Position numbers and translations under genes: made by a program. Under the pieces are notes generated by a model. That model saw only the letters and a list, made by a program, of their open reading frames with translations, ran no database searches and was not told the origin of the DNA. A stretch of DNA of 64,000 nt, from positions 430,124,063-430,188,062 of the forward strand of contig NC_069657.1 in assembly GCF_027244095.1 (NCBI RefSeq), in the 5' to 3' direction. This stretch comes from Hemicordylus capensis. Lineage: Eukaryota; Chordata; Lepidosauria; Squamata; Cordylidae. Below are positions 22,986 to 32,481 of this stretch, piece after piece (the first letter of the stretch is position 1; every line of letters begins with the position of its first letter).

Positions 22986-23674
22986 GTTCCCAACATTCAG
23001 TTCATTTCTGCACAAGTGGAATTTAATTGTTCTCTCTCTGCTGTCTTTTGCAAAGGCATTAATGGATAAAGAAAACATGTGAGACTTTACTAGGCTATAA
23101 AGGATGACACAATCTCATTTTAAAATACACAGAGGAAATCTCAAGATTATACAGTTCTATTGGCTGGGGCCTGTATCTCTATTTAAAACAGAAGGTAAAT
23201 GTCAGAAGATTAGATTTCACGGTTTCCATCCGAATGCTCTTCACACACTGACAGGTCAGCTTTCGTTCAAGTTTTATAAATAGCAGGTGTGTGGTTTCAC
23301 ATTATTACCAGTTCCTAACCTCGGTGGTCTCAATTCAAGAAGAATTTTGCAGCGGGCTGAAAGCCAGGTATGTATCTGGTCCGCTGTCAATTCAATAAAA
23401 AGAGATGACCACCAGGAATGTGTGAGTAATCAGTGCACTCACTAAATCAAGCCATTTTGTTGCATTTAAATGCAAAGTCCACATTTTATAAGCACATGAA
23501 TATGTCTTGAACAGCTAATTCCAGGCAGATATTTGACATGAGTTATGGGAGATATACATTTAAGCCAGGCTTGTTACATGCATTGCAATGTGCCAGATTT
23601 TCACTGGAGGAAAAGTTAGGAAATTTTTGTGGTCTTTATGCATGAATTCAAGAAAAAGTGACTGAAGGAAACAA
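22986..23674. other. Gene-free stretch
   Basis: No gene or named repeat can be supported. Part of it may be unique sequence. Confidence 0.4.
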
Positions 23675-23990
23675 ACTTAGGAACATAGGAAGCTGCCTCA
23701 TATCGAGTCAGAGCATTGGTCCATCTAGCTCAGTATTGTCTACCCTGACTGGTAGCAGCTCTCCAAGGTTTCAGGCAGGAGTCTTTCCCAGCCCTACCTG
23801 GACATGCCACCAGGGATTGAACCCGGGTCCTTCTGCATGCAAAAAAGAAGCTCTACCACTGTGTTATGATCCCATCCCCTAAGAGGAATATCTTACAGCA
23901 GACTGCTTTCACATGTAGTCACCCATCCAAATGCAAACCAGAGCAGATCCTGCTTAGTAGCAAAGAGGACAATTCATGCTCACTATTGCA
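23675..23990 (-). repeat. 5S rRNA-derived SINE, nearly full length
   Basis: From left to right it is the complement of tail, body and head: GAACATAGGAAGCTGCCTCA, a tRNA-like stretch (GATTGAACCCGGGTCCTTCT), then the 5S-like head (complement of GGATCTGCTCTGGTTTGC and ATGGGTGACTACATGTG). It shows that the 5S-like and tRNA-like parts belong to one SINE. Confidence 0.7.
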
Positions 23991-24518
23991 AGACCAGCTC
24001 ACCTCGCCTTTCCTTACAGCTCCTTTTTCAGCACTTGAATTATGGGAGACACTCCTCTTACCTTTTGTTCTGGCCACTGTTTTTAGAAGGCTATCAGTGT
24101 GGGGGTGGTGGTTTGATAATACAGTAAAATTAGGAGTTAGGGGATGGGTCTTGTGTATTTCATGAAGGCTTTCTTGCATTGTTGGGTCTCCTTGCATCAT
24201 CTGAACATCTTTTTTGTACTTAGATGATCAAAAATGACCCCCGACAAGACAAAGCATAACACTTACTTGGTATTGGCCCCAAACCAAGCAAGCGTTAGCT
24301 TTATCTGTTGAGTATTGTTGACCACTGAATTCAGGCTACACACATGTTGGAAACTTATTTACAGAGAGGCGATTCTCACGATCGGCAAAAAGCGGGCTAA
24401 GGGAACCTAGCCATGCGGCTCCCAGCAGCAAACCTCAGTAATTCCCCTTCCCCTTAGCCGAGGTGAACGGAGCAAGCCTTAAGCCCACTCAACTCACGAA
24501 CCCTCTTAAGGCGGGTCT

Positions 24519-24956
24519 TTGCCCGACACCCAAGAAGACACGAGACTCAAGGAATTGGTGTAAATAAGGGCCACAGTTTATTAAACTTTAACAACAATGA
24601 AAGAGCAGGGATGGCTGATCCCTTCTTACAGTGCGGTATTACAGGCATGCACAACCATGGCATGCATAACCTATGGCATAGGGCGATGCACCTTGGCTCC
24701 AGGCAACCCGAAAGCTCTGAAACCGGGGCTGCCTATCCTAGCCAGCCTAGTGCCGGGTCCCTGAACTAGCATCGGCCCCAGGTAGCCGTTCAGCCATTCC
24801 ATGGGGCTTAACCAGTCAGGGTAGGTCAACCAAGGGCAGACATCCCTGAGCCGTGCAGTCTCTAGGGAGTTGCCCCTTTATGACCCATAGCCAAACACTT
24901 ACCCGAAGGTGCTCACCAGCCTAATAACATCATTTCCAACCGCACTGCACCTGCCA
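24519..24956 (-). repeat. Ngaro repeat B2
   Basis: The 3'-most repeat of the element. A 161-bp unique spacer (24957-25117) separates it from A2. Confidence 0.9.
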
Positions 24957-25117
24957 TACTGTGACCAAACTAACTACTGCCTACAGGTGATACAGTCAAG
25001 AGCAGGCGAAAAAAGGCGTACACTAACGGCCAATCAAGTGAGCGCCCAAAAAATTCCTGCTCGGCCCCAAACGGCGACCAGTTGAAACCTTGACTGTACC
25101 TAGGGAAGGGAGGGTGG

Positions 25118-25285
25118 GTGCCGTCTGAGAGCGGAATGAGCTCTCTTGATCAGTGAGCAGGACGCTGGCTCACGCCCCTCCCCCTGCACGGGCTATTCAG
25201 CCAATCAGGCCAGGAGAAGCCTCGTGCTTCTTGCAGGGGGCCAGGCAAAGACGCTGCTCCGCTTATTCAAGCGGAGGCAGCGGGA
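25118..25285 (-). repeat. Ngaro repeat A2
   Basis: Internal copy of A1, directly joined to B1 at 25285/25286. The junction GCAGCGGGA|TTGCCCGAC combines the right and left outer ends of the element, as expected of the Ngaro circle-junction design. Confidence 0.9.
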
Positions 25286-25723
25286 TTGCCCGACACCCAA
25301 GAAGACACGAGACTCAAGGAATTGGTGTAAATAAGGGCCACAGTTTATTAAACTTTAACAACAATGAAAGAGCAGGGATGGCTGATCCCTTCTTACAGTG
25401 CGGTATTACAGGCATGCACAACCATGGCATGCATAACCTATGGCATAGGGCGATGCACCTTGGCTCCAGGCAACCCGAAAGCTCTGAAACCGGGGCTGCC
25501 TATCCTAGCCAGCCTAGTGCCGGGTCCCTGAACTAGCATCGCCCCCAGGTAGCCGTTCAGCCATTCCATGGGGCTTAACCAGTCAGGGTAGGTCAACCAA
25601 GGGCAGACATCCCTGAGCCGTGCAGTCTCTAGGGAGTTGCCCCTTTATGACCCATAGCCAAACACTTACCCGAAGGTGCTCACCAGCCTAATAACATCAT
25701 TTCCAACCGCACTGCACCTGCCA
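25286..25723 (-). repeat. Ngaro repeat B1
   Basis: It lies just after the hydrolase frame in element orientation and matches B2 at 24519-24956 over 438 bp with about one difference. Confidence 0.9.
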
Positions 25724-25753
25724 AAGCATGGGTTAGCCTAGCTTAACACCATG

Positions 25754-26596
25754 CTAACCCCACTGAGTGCGTAGCCACGCAGCCAATCCCTGCTCCAAAT
25801 CCTTCAAAAACAAACGGGTCCCGCTAGGCGAAAGGTGGACACCATCCCCTCTAAAGAGGCAGGGTAACGAAAAAATTATGCCCGGGTGTTCTATAAACCC
25901 TCCACCAATGGACCCCAGAAAACGTGCCATCTGTGCGTTAACCTTCCTGCGGGCCCTGTCCACCCCATAAGGGTCCCGGGCTCCCCTCCAAACCCTGCGC
26001 TGCAGCATGGCTGACCAAAGGATGGCAATCCCCGGGCACCACCTAAGGACCTGTAAAATATCCCTCCTCAAGCTGTGGAAGATAGCCAACCCAGTCTGGG
26101 ATGCCAAATCATTTTCACCAAGATGCAGAACAAGGATATCCGGCGGCTGGTTTGCCGCCATAAATTCCTGAAACAGAGGCAAAAATTGGGCGATGACCAT
26201 CCCGCGACGACCGATCCAGGAGATCGATGCCCACTGGCCCAGACCCAGCTGCGTTCCAGGCTGGACCCCACGTGCAGCCTTGTGAGCCCAGAAAACAATG
26301 GAATGGCCCAGGATGAGGACCCGAGCCCTCTCAGCCCTACGCGCCGGGCCTGTAAAGAAAAACACAATTAGCGTCGACTCAAAGACGCTAGCGCACATAT
26401 TTCCGGTAAGTGGCAGATCGCCAACGCCCAATGCGCTGGATAGTCTCGCCAGAAAGACCCAGCCGGGAGGCCGTTGAAGCCGCACCAATGCGGAAGGAGT
26501 GAAGGGAAAGCCGTGCAGTGTCCACCCCTGCCGCATGAAGCGCACGGCGGGCCACCGCCCAGAATTGGTACTGAGTGAGGGGGCGTCCATCCTCAT
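25754..26596 (-). CDS. Ngaro SGNH/GDSL-type hydrolase
   Basis: A 280-residue frame. The first 80 or so residues overlap the recombinase in another frame and may not be translated. From about residue 92 it reads as an SGNH hydrolase: block I VLILGHSIVFWAH (Ser at 99), block III LVLHLGENDLAS (Gly160, Asn162), and block V DGVHLSPSG (Asp251, His254). All four diagnostic residue types are present. Some Ngaro elements are known to carry a hydrolase-like domain after the recombinase. Its role in the element's life cycle is unknown to me. How this frame is expressed cannot be told from the sequence. Confidence 0.8.
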   Translation of the reverse strand: MRMDAPSLSTNSGRWPAVRFMRQGWTLHGFPFTPSALVRLQRPPGWVFLARLSSALGVGDLPLTGNMCASVFESTLIVFFFTGPARRAERARVLILGHSIVFWAHKAARGVQPGTQLGLGQWASISWIGRRGMVIAQFLPLFQEFMAANQPPDILVLHLGENDLASQTGLAIFHSLRRDILQVLRWCPGIAILWSAMLQRRVWRGARDPYGVDRARRKVNAQMARFLGSIGGGFIEHPGIIFSLPCLFRGDGVHLSPSGTRLFLKDLEQGLAAWLRTQWG

Positions 26597-27410
26597 GGAT
26601 GAAAAGGCACCCAGGCGCAGCCCCCCGAAGGGTCAGGTAAGCGTTAAGGGCCCGCACTGGGCACAACAAAACGTCCTCTGCCCGATGAAGTGACACAAGG
26701 TGCCCCCTGCCCCGCTGATCAGTCTTAGAAAAACGCAGGCGCAAGGTCAATGCGGCCCGCCCGGGGACAGTGTCCCCGAACTGGACTACCCTAGTGGAGT
26801 GGCTGAACCGCCCCCTGGGGAAAAGCTCGCTGGCCCGAAAGGCCCCAAAAAACAGGACCACCATAGCTGCATGGAAAAGCGCAGTCTCATAAGGGGACCT
26901 ACAAACACCCGCTAAATGCTCCACTGCACCCCGAATCGCCAAAGGCAAAATGGGCTTACGGCTATCGGCCTCGGCCGGATGCTCCCGGGACCAACCCTCC
27001 AGCATCCTCCGTACCCTGAAGTCCCCTGTGGTGTCAGCAAGGCCCCGAGCTTTAGATTGGAAAGCCAGGGCCGCCAAATAGCCCGCCAATGCCCTGGAAG
27101 AAAGCCCCTTACCCTTAAGGTGTACCAGGAACTGCATCAGATGTTCCGCAGGAGGAGGCCAGTCCTGACCCAATCCTACCTGTGTCCTAAAATCCATGAA
27201 GGCCCTGCACTGTCTATTATAAGCCGTGCGTGTGCTGGGGGCCAGGGAGGCCCAAACAGCCCTCTGCGCTTCTAAGCGCCAAGGCTCCACAGCCACAACG
27301 GCATCTGTTCGGGATGACGTTCCGCCTCTGGCACGAGCTGGCGAAAGCGCTGCACCTGGAAACGAGACAGCGCGTCCGCCAGACTGTTCTGAACGCCAGG
27401 TACATGGCAA
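26388..27410 (-). CDS. Ngaro tyrosine recombinase
   Basis: A 340-residue frame. The N-terminal half has a SAM-like core-binding style (AYNRQCRAFMDFRTQVGLG, LMQFLVHLKGKGLSSRAL, YLAALAFQSKARG). The catalytic half shows the family residues in order: Arg in FFGAFRASELFPRG, His and Arg in LSLHSFRIGAASTASRLG, and the nucleophile Tyr in IGRWRSATYRKYVR at the extreme C-terminus. The enzyme is the DIRS-order substitute for a DDE integrase. It inserts a circular intermediate without making a target duplication. It overlaps RT/RNase H upstream and the hydrolase frame downstream. Confidence 0.9.
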   Translation of the reverse strand: MPCTWRSEQSGGRAVSFPGAALSPARARGGTSSRTDAVVAVEPWRLEAQRAVWASLAPSTRTAYNRQCRAFMDFRTQVGLGQDWPPPAEHLMQFLVHLKGKGLSSRALAGYLAALAFQSKARGLADTTGDFRVRRMLEGWSREHPAEADSRKPILPLAIRGAVEHLAGVCRSPYETALFHAAMVVLFFGAFRASELFPRGRFSHSTRVVQFGDTVPGRAALTLRLRFSKTDQRGRGHLVSLHRAEDVLLCPVRALNAYLTLRGAAPGCLFIHEDGRPLTQYQFWAVARRALHAAGVDTARLSLHSFRIGAASTASRLGLSGETIQRIGRWRSATYRKYVR

Positions 27411-29086
27411 GCAATGAACTGTATGTTGTTAGATAAACAGGCCAAAACAAAAGCTCTAACCAAGTTCATCACCCTGGGAGATCTAGAGGTCTGCCTATTG
27501 ATAACCCGCACCGTGGCCTGGTTGTCGCACCAGAAGCGGACCGCCCTGTCCCGAAAAAGATCAGCCCAGAGGTGGATAGCCACAACAATGGGGAAGAATT
27601 CGAGAAAAGTCAGATCCCTAATGACGCCGCTCGCCACCCAAGCAGCTGGCCAGCGTTCAGCGCACCAACGACCACGAAAGTAGACGCCGAAGCCAAACCC
27701 ACCCGCGGCGTCTGACTGAACTTGCAAATCCGCTTCCAGGAGGAGGGATTCACGCCAAAAGGACACCCCATTGTAAGAGTCCAAAAAGGACTCCCATAGT
27801 TGCAAGTCAGCCCGCATGGGGGCAGTAACCCTCACCCTATGGTGGCCAAGCCTCACCCCCTTGATCGCGTCACACAGTCTGCGTAAAAAAGGGCGGCCAG
27901 GGACTACCACCCTGCAAGCAAAGTTCAGATGCCCAATAAGCTGCTGCATCTGTTTAAGAGTCACTTTGCGCGCATGACTGCAAGAGGCCAACAAGGCCCG
28001 CAAGGTAATGAGTTTAGCCTGAGGTAACCTGGAACAGCCTCCTAAGGTATCCAGTTCAATACCCAAAAAGGTGAGAACCGAAGAGGGACCCTCCGTTTTC
28101 TCCGGGGCCAGTGGGACGCCTAACTCAGAGCATAAGGCCTGGAAAACCCGAAGGAGGTGCCCACATTGGTCAGTCCCGGGTCGGCCAACCAGGAGAAAGT
28201 CGTCTAAATAGTGAGCCGTGTACGCAAGCCCCGCCTCCCGCCTAAGAGCCCACTCGAGCATAGAACTAAACGCTTCGAAGGCTGCACAGAAAATCGAGCA
28301 GCCCATAGGCAGGGCCCGGTCGATGTAAAACTGGCCTTGAAAGGCAAACCCTAAAAGATTAAAATCCGCCGGATGAACAGGGAGGAGGCGAAATGCAGAC
28401 TCAATATCGCACTTAGCCATCAATGCACCCCGTCCACATGAACGGACAACCTGAACTGCCTGGTCGAAGGAGGTGTATTTAACTGAACAAAGCCCCTCTG
28501 GGATCCCATCATTAACGGATGAACCGTGGGGGAAAGAAAGATGGTGGATAAGGCGGTATTCTCCGGGTGCCTTCTTAGGCACTACCCCCAAGGGGGAGAT
28601 GCGTAAATCCGGCAGGGGGAGCTCATCAAACGGGCCAAGGACCCGCCCTAGTGAGACCTCCTTATGAATTTTCCTCTGAACCACAGCTTCCATCCCCACC
28701 ACGGACTTAAGGTTGGGGGCCATAACATGAACTCTCAAACCAACATAAGGAATGCGAAAACCTGAGGTGAAACCTTCCCACAAATAGGCCGCTTGTGCCT
28801 CAAGTGGGTAGTCCCGCAACAAGCGAGCAAGAACTGGCACCCTAACTGGGCTGGGACCCTTTTCCAGTATTGCCGCCTTGGGCGGGGCCGCTGCTCTTTC
28901 TGCCACCTGCCGGAGGCTCCCGGGGCCCCCCCCTCGATCCCCTGACCCGCGAGCAATGAATGCTGGCGTGCTTGCCTCCACAGAAACCACATTCATGCCG
29001 GAATCGGCAAGGGGACCTGTTACAGCTGCCACTGGTATTGAAGGCCCAGCACGGCAGGGTACATTGAACACCCTGGGCAGCGGCAA
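27272..29086 (-). CDS. Ngaro reverse transcriptase and RNase H
   Basis: A 604-residue frame. The RT core is visible: LGVVPKKAPGEYRLIHHLSF, then MAKCDIESAFRLLPVHP, QFYIDRALPMGCSIFCAAF and the catalytic box YLDDFLLVG, followed by FLGIELDT and the thumb region. RNase H follows with DAAGGFGFGVYFRG, the conserved E in LEFFPIVVAIHLW, WCDNQATVRVIN, and HVPGVQNSLADALSR. The sequence style (LPMGCS, DIESAFRLLPVHP) is that of DIRS/Ngaro RTs. The upstream part of the frame overlaps Gag and probably is not translated from its first ATG. It overlaps the recombinase frame at its 3' end. It copies element RNA into DNA. Confidence 0.9.
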   Translation of the reverse strand: MPLPRVFNVPCRAGPSIPVAAVTGPLADSGMNVVSVEASTPAFIARGSGDRGGGPGSLRQVAERAAAPPKAAILEKGPSPVRVPVLARLLRDYPLEAQAAYLWEGFTSGFRIPYVGLRVHVMAPNLKSVVGMEAVVQRKIHKEVSLGRVLGPFDELPLPDLRISPLGVVPKKAPGEYRLIHHLSFPHGSSVNDGIPEGLCSVKYTSFDQAVQVVRSCGRGALMAKCDIESAFRLLPVHPADFNLLGFAFQGQFYIDRALPMGCSIFCAAFEAFSSMLEWALRREAGLAYTAHYLDDFLLVGRPGTDQCGHLLRVFQALCSELGVPLAPEKTEGPSSVLTFLGIELDTLGGCSRLPQAKLITLRALLASCSHARKVTLKQMQQLIGHLNFACRVVVPGRPFLRRLCDAIKGVRLGHHRVRVTAPMRADLQLWESFLDSYNGVSFWRESLLLEADLQVQSDAAGGFGFGVYFRGRWCAERWPAAWVASGVIRDLTFLEFFPIVVAIHLWADLFRDRAVRFWCDNQATVRVINRQTSRSPRVMNLVRAFVLACLSNNIQFIACHVPGVQNSLADALSRFQVQRFRQLVPEAERHPEQMPLWLWSLGA

Positions 29087-30194
29087 GCCCAGAAGACTGC
29101 GCTGCAGGAGTCCTAGAAATTAAGTGGCCACTGTCCGCCCGTTCGCCCGCAATAGGCCTGGAAGGAGTCATGATGAGCAGCCAGAGCTCCTGATGCTGCC
29201 TATCCCAGGGGATAGATGGATTCAAGGAAGCCCTAAGCCTAAAAGAGCGATCATAACGCTCCCAAGCGTTGCCCATGAAATCCATGTAGCCACGGTGTAT
29301 AATATCAAGGTACTTTACCAGGGCGGGGCCCTTGGAGGTGTGCACCTGAAGTACCACGCCCATGTATACTGTATAAGCAGACAGCCAATTGGCCCAGTTG
29401 TGTTCAATGGGCTTACGTTTGGACTTAACCTCCTCCCTCTTCTGTTCACCGTCCTTTAAAACGGGCTCAGGCTCCCTAAAGAGCAGGTGAAAGAGGTCAA
29501 CGAATTCCCCGCGCCAAATGCGCTCCCTAACCGCTGGTAAGAGGTGATCCCCCAAAGGTAAGGAGGTATCACACGGCGGATAAGGACTTGGACCCATCAA
29601 AGGGTCGGCCAGGGCACCCGTGACTGCAGGCGGTGCGCCAACTGCAGCAGATGGAGCCCCTTGCCAAACCTGAGCGCAAGCCCCGTAAGGGGGCAGAGAA
29701 CCTAAAGGAGCAGATTGCCAGTTATAGTGAGGATAAGTAGGGGACCAAGGAGGCATCCCCCAGGGCCATGTGTAGTGCGGGAACTCACCTAGCCCTTGCG
29801 CGTCCGCAGGGCGGGCATCCCCACCGCCAGATCCGGAAACAATCGGCGAACCACTGTTGTCTGATGTCAAGTCAACCGCTGCCGGGACCAGCTGTGGATT
29901 ACCCGCCTCCAAGGCTTCAATTCTGGATGCTAGGGATTGCATAAGTTTGGCACGTTTAAGGCCTCTGGTAACTCTCTTAGAAGCCACGTGTGAGCCTGAC
30001 GGACCACCCTTCTCCTCCGACGCAGGCGCCAGCTTCTGTCTCTCCAGCGCCTCGAGGCGCGCAATGAGCGCCCTAACTGTACCCATATCCCCATCCTCAT
30101 CCGAGGATGAATCAGATATTGGCGCAGGGCGAGGGGGGGGCCGAACCCGCTTCCCTCCAGTCTTTGCCTTTGCCTTTGCCTTCTTAGGACCCAT
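28842..30194 (-). CDS. Ngaro Gag-like protein
   Basis: A 450-residue frame, the first in the element. The N-terminus is lysine-rich (MGPKKAKAKAKTGGKRV), followed by a Ser/Asp/Glu patch, a Pro/Ala/Tyr-rich middle, and a region with WANWLSAYTVYM that may be part of the capsid-like domain. The C-terminal third has paired zinc-finger motifs: CWAFNTSGSCNRSPCRFRH (CCCH type) and CGFCGGKHASIHC (CCHC type), suited to RNA binding. The family role is packaging of element RNA. The start is the first ATG after the leader and follows 531 bp of GC-rich sequence. Its 3' end overlaps the RT frame by about 245 bp in another frame, an arrangement common in DIRS-order elements. Confidence 0.8.
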   Translation of the reverse strand: MGPKKAKAKAKTGGKRVRPPPRPAPISDSSSDEDGDMGTVRALIARLEALERQKLAPASEEKGGPSGSHVASKRVTRGLKRAKLMQSLASRIEALEAGNPQLVPAAVDLTSDNSGSPIVSGSGGGDARPADAQGLGEFPHYTWPWGMPPWSPTYPHYNWQSAPLGSLPPYGACAQVWQGAPSAAVGAPPAVTGALADPLMGPSPYPPCDTSLPLGDHLLPAVRERIWRGEFVDLFHLLFREPEPVLKDGEQKREEVKSKRKPIEHNWANWLSAYTVYMGVVLQVHTSKGPALVKYLDIIHRGYMDFMGNAWERYDRSFRLRASLNPSIPWDRQHQELWLLIMTPSRPIAGERADSGHLISRTPAAQSSGLAAAQGVQCTLPCWAFNTSGSCNRSPCRFRHECGFCGGKHASIHCSRVRGSRGGPREPPAGGRKSSGPAQGGNTGKGSQPS

Positions 30195-30725
30195 GATATC
30201 TAGCAGTGCCCAGAAGCTGGAACTGCTGCTCTAGTGATCCCACTGAGGCAGCACACGAGAGGTGCAGCCAAACCACTCCCACCCTGCAGCCCACAGTACT
30301 TGAAAAGAAAACCAGCAACCACCCAACAATCCAAACCCAAATACAGCCGGGGGGGGGGGGGGGACACCCAGGCCAGCCGCTGCAACCCCCAAAGAGTCCC
30401 AGAAACCACAGCAACTCCTATCCCCAACAACCAAACACGAGGAAATGGGGACAGACAAACCCAACCCCCTATGTGCTTGCAGGGCCGCCGTTAGGGGCGG
30501 CCCGCCTGCTCGGGCTTCAGGCCGCAGGCCGGCCTCGGCTGGGCCCAAAAACGCCGCGGGCACTCCGGCCAAACGCGGCCCAAGGCCGCTCCAAACCTCC
30601 GGGGGGGGCCTTAAAAAGCCGCCCCCTCAACTGCCGCCGCCACCACTCGGGTGGAAACCCCGTCCCCGTCTCGCGCCGACCGTCCCCAGAGAGGAGCAGG
30701 AGCCACGAAAAAGCGTCCTGTTCCT
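30195..30725 (-). other. Ngaro leader region
   Basis: Between A1 and Gag. It is very GC-rich at 30480-30720, with a run of about 13 G at 30349-30361 on the plus strand. No protein frame here has a family signature. Confidence 0.6.
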
Positions 30726-30893
30726 GTGCCGTCTGAGAGCGGAATGAGCTCTCTTGATCAGTGAGCAGGACGCTGGCTCACGCCCCGCCCCCTGCACGGG
30801 CTATTCAGCCAATCAGGCCAGGAGAAGCCTCGTGCTTCTTGCAGGGGGCCAGGCAAAGACGCTGCTCCGCTTATTCAAGCGGAGGCAGCGGGA
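30726..30893 (-). repeat. Ngaro repeat A1
   Basis: The 5' split direct repeat of the element. It matches A2 at 25118-25285 over 168 bp with about one difference. Confidence 0.9.
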
Positions 30894-31111
30894 CACTGAT
30901 CATGAGACTCGCCTCACAGTCTATTCAGCTCTCTGGCAGGGGCCTTAAGTCAGGCCTGCAACAGGGTTTCTTCTGGCCTAAGGGAAGATAGGAAGGCCTT
31001 TGGAATTTGGGTTGTCTTTAAAGGGACTTGAACACCTACAGCCTTGTGCCTGAATGCAACACACTAGTGTATGCTGACAACATCCCAGGTGTAAAATTTG
31101 CAAACAGGTAT

Positions 31112-31356
31112 TGAGGTCATTCACACTGTCAAAAACTGTGTTCTACTCGGGTTTGGGGGCTGTGTGGGCTCCCAGTTATTAGTTATTAGGGAAGCAAGGT
31201 TAGAGGGAAACCTGGGTAGAAGTGATTGCATGGAAGCAAGGTAGGAGGAAAGGCTACTCAGGTTTTCCTCCTCCCTTCCACACCACTGAAAATTGGGAGC
31301 ACACACAGCTCCCAAAGCTGGGCAGAACATAGTTTTTGATTGTGTGAATGACCTCA
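31112..31356. mobile_element. Long palindromic MITE (TTCACA-end family)
   Basis: TGAGGTCATTCACACTGTCA at the left pairs with GATTGTGTGAATGACCTCA at the right. TTCTACTCGGG and GAGCACACACAGCTCCC pair further in. It matches the copy at 62373-62661 more closely than the others. Confidence 0.75.
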
Positions 31357-31469
31357 TTTTTTTCTTAGAGTTATGACCCACAGAGTGGTCGGCCTGGGCT
31401 TGTTTAGCACTGACTTCCAAGAACTCACCTTTTTTCATAGACTCAGTAGAAGAACTCATGCTTTGCATG

Positions 31470-31612
31470 TAAAAGGTCCCAGTTCTATTCCCAAAATCTC
31501 CAGGAAAGGCAAGGAAAAGATCCCTGTCTGATACTCTGCAGAGCTACTGCTGGTCAGTGTAGACAATTACTGAGCTGATGCACCAACGGTCTGGCTCAGG
31601 ATAAGGCAACTA
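31470..31612 (+). repeat. SINE body fragment (5S-derived family)
   Basis: Plus-strand copy of the tRNA-like body and tail: GGTCCCAGTTCTATTCCCAA (B-box region), then GTCAGTGTAGACAATTACTG and AACGGTCTGGCTCAGGATAA. The head is missing. Confidence 0.6.
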
Positions 31613-32445
31613 GCCACGAGCAAGGTTGGAGTGGGCCCTGGGGCAAAAAGATGCCCCCCCACCGCCTACCACCTCCTACTCCTTCTTCTCCTTCTCGGGG
31701 CAGATTAAGCTCTTTACCGCCTGTAGGCGGCCAAAGATTTGCCACCCCAACGGCAAGGGAGGAAAGAGGGGAGAATTTAAATCATTTTTTAAAAATGTTT
31801 AAAGCTGCCACTCTGCAGGAGCAAATTATGATGGCAGTGGGTTGGGGCAAGGCAAATTTGCGGGCGCACGGAGAGGACAGCGATACCTCTCCTAACCCAA
31901 GCCCTCCCACCTCCCAAATGACAGCAATTGCTCAGTTTCAGGCCTTCCTGCGCATGCACACGTGTGTGCAGAAAGGCCAGATGTCGGGCGATTGTAGTCA
32001 TTTGGGAGGTGGAAGGGCTTGGGTTAGGAGGGGTCTTGCTGCCCTCTCCACCACATTGACGGAGAGAGCAGTGCTACCCCCTCCTAACCCAAGCCCTCCC
32101 ACCTCCCAAATGACTACAATCGCCCGACATCGGGGCTTTCTTTGCACACGTGCGCATGCGCAGGAAGGCCCAAAACTGGGCAATTGCAGTCAGTTGGGAG
32201 GTGGGCAGGCTTGGGTTAGGAGGAGTATTGACGCTCTCTCCGCACTGCATGCCTGCAAATTTGTCTTGCCCCAACTTACCACTGTCATAATTTGGGAGGC
32301 GGGTGGGTGTGAGGGCGCTTTCGCCGCTGCACTCCTGTGTGGTGGCAGTTTTAAACATTCCCCCCCCCATTGAACAAAATTTGCTGCTGGGGGAATTTTG
32401 CCGCTATAGGCAGTCACCTCTACTGCTCTCCCTTAATCCGCCAGT
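31613..32445. repeat. Complex nested inverted-repeat element
   Basis: At least three imperfect copies of a unit carrying CCTAACCCAAGCCCTCCCAC alternate in orientation, for example 31885-31925, 31998-32030 (inverted) and 32080-32110. Two G/C-rich hairpins with CACACGTG-like loops lie between them. The outer ends (GCAGATTAAGCTCTTTACCG and the complement of CTGCTCTCCCTTAATCCGCC) look like a hAT-type TIR. The 31613-31650 side resembles the CAAGGTTGGAGTGGGC end of the MITE at 57134. Long frames in it are artefacts of the repeats. Confidence 0.55.
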
Positions 32446-32450
32446 GCTGT

Positions 32451-32481
<31 letters not shown>

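Larger units (their letters stand above)
24519..30893 (-). mobile_element. Ngaro-type tyrosine-recombinase retrotransposon, looks whole
   Basis: A 6.4-kb element on the minus strand with split direct repeats. In element order: A1 (30726-30893), leader, Gag, RT/RNase H, tyrosine recombinase, hydrolase, B1 (25286-25723), A2 (25118-25285), a 161-bp spacer, and B2 (24519-24956). This A1-ORFs-B1-A2-B2 plan, a recombinase in place of a DDE integrase, and the absence of a DIRS1-type methyltransferase place it in the Ngaro group of the DIRS order. The A pair (168 bp) and the B pair (438 bp) each show about one difference by eye, so the insertion is very young. The element is CpG-rich against its surroundings. 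There is no target-site duplication, as the family is known for. It looks whole, with all four main frames open. Confidence 0.9.

Noticed and set aside
24519-30893. A DIRS1-type or retrovirus/Gypsy element
   Set aside because: There is no DDE integrase or protease, no plain LTR pair and no inverted terminal repeats. Split direct repeats, tyrosine recombinase and SGNH hydrolase indicate Ngaro.
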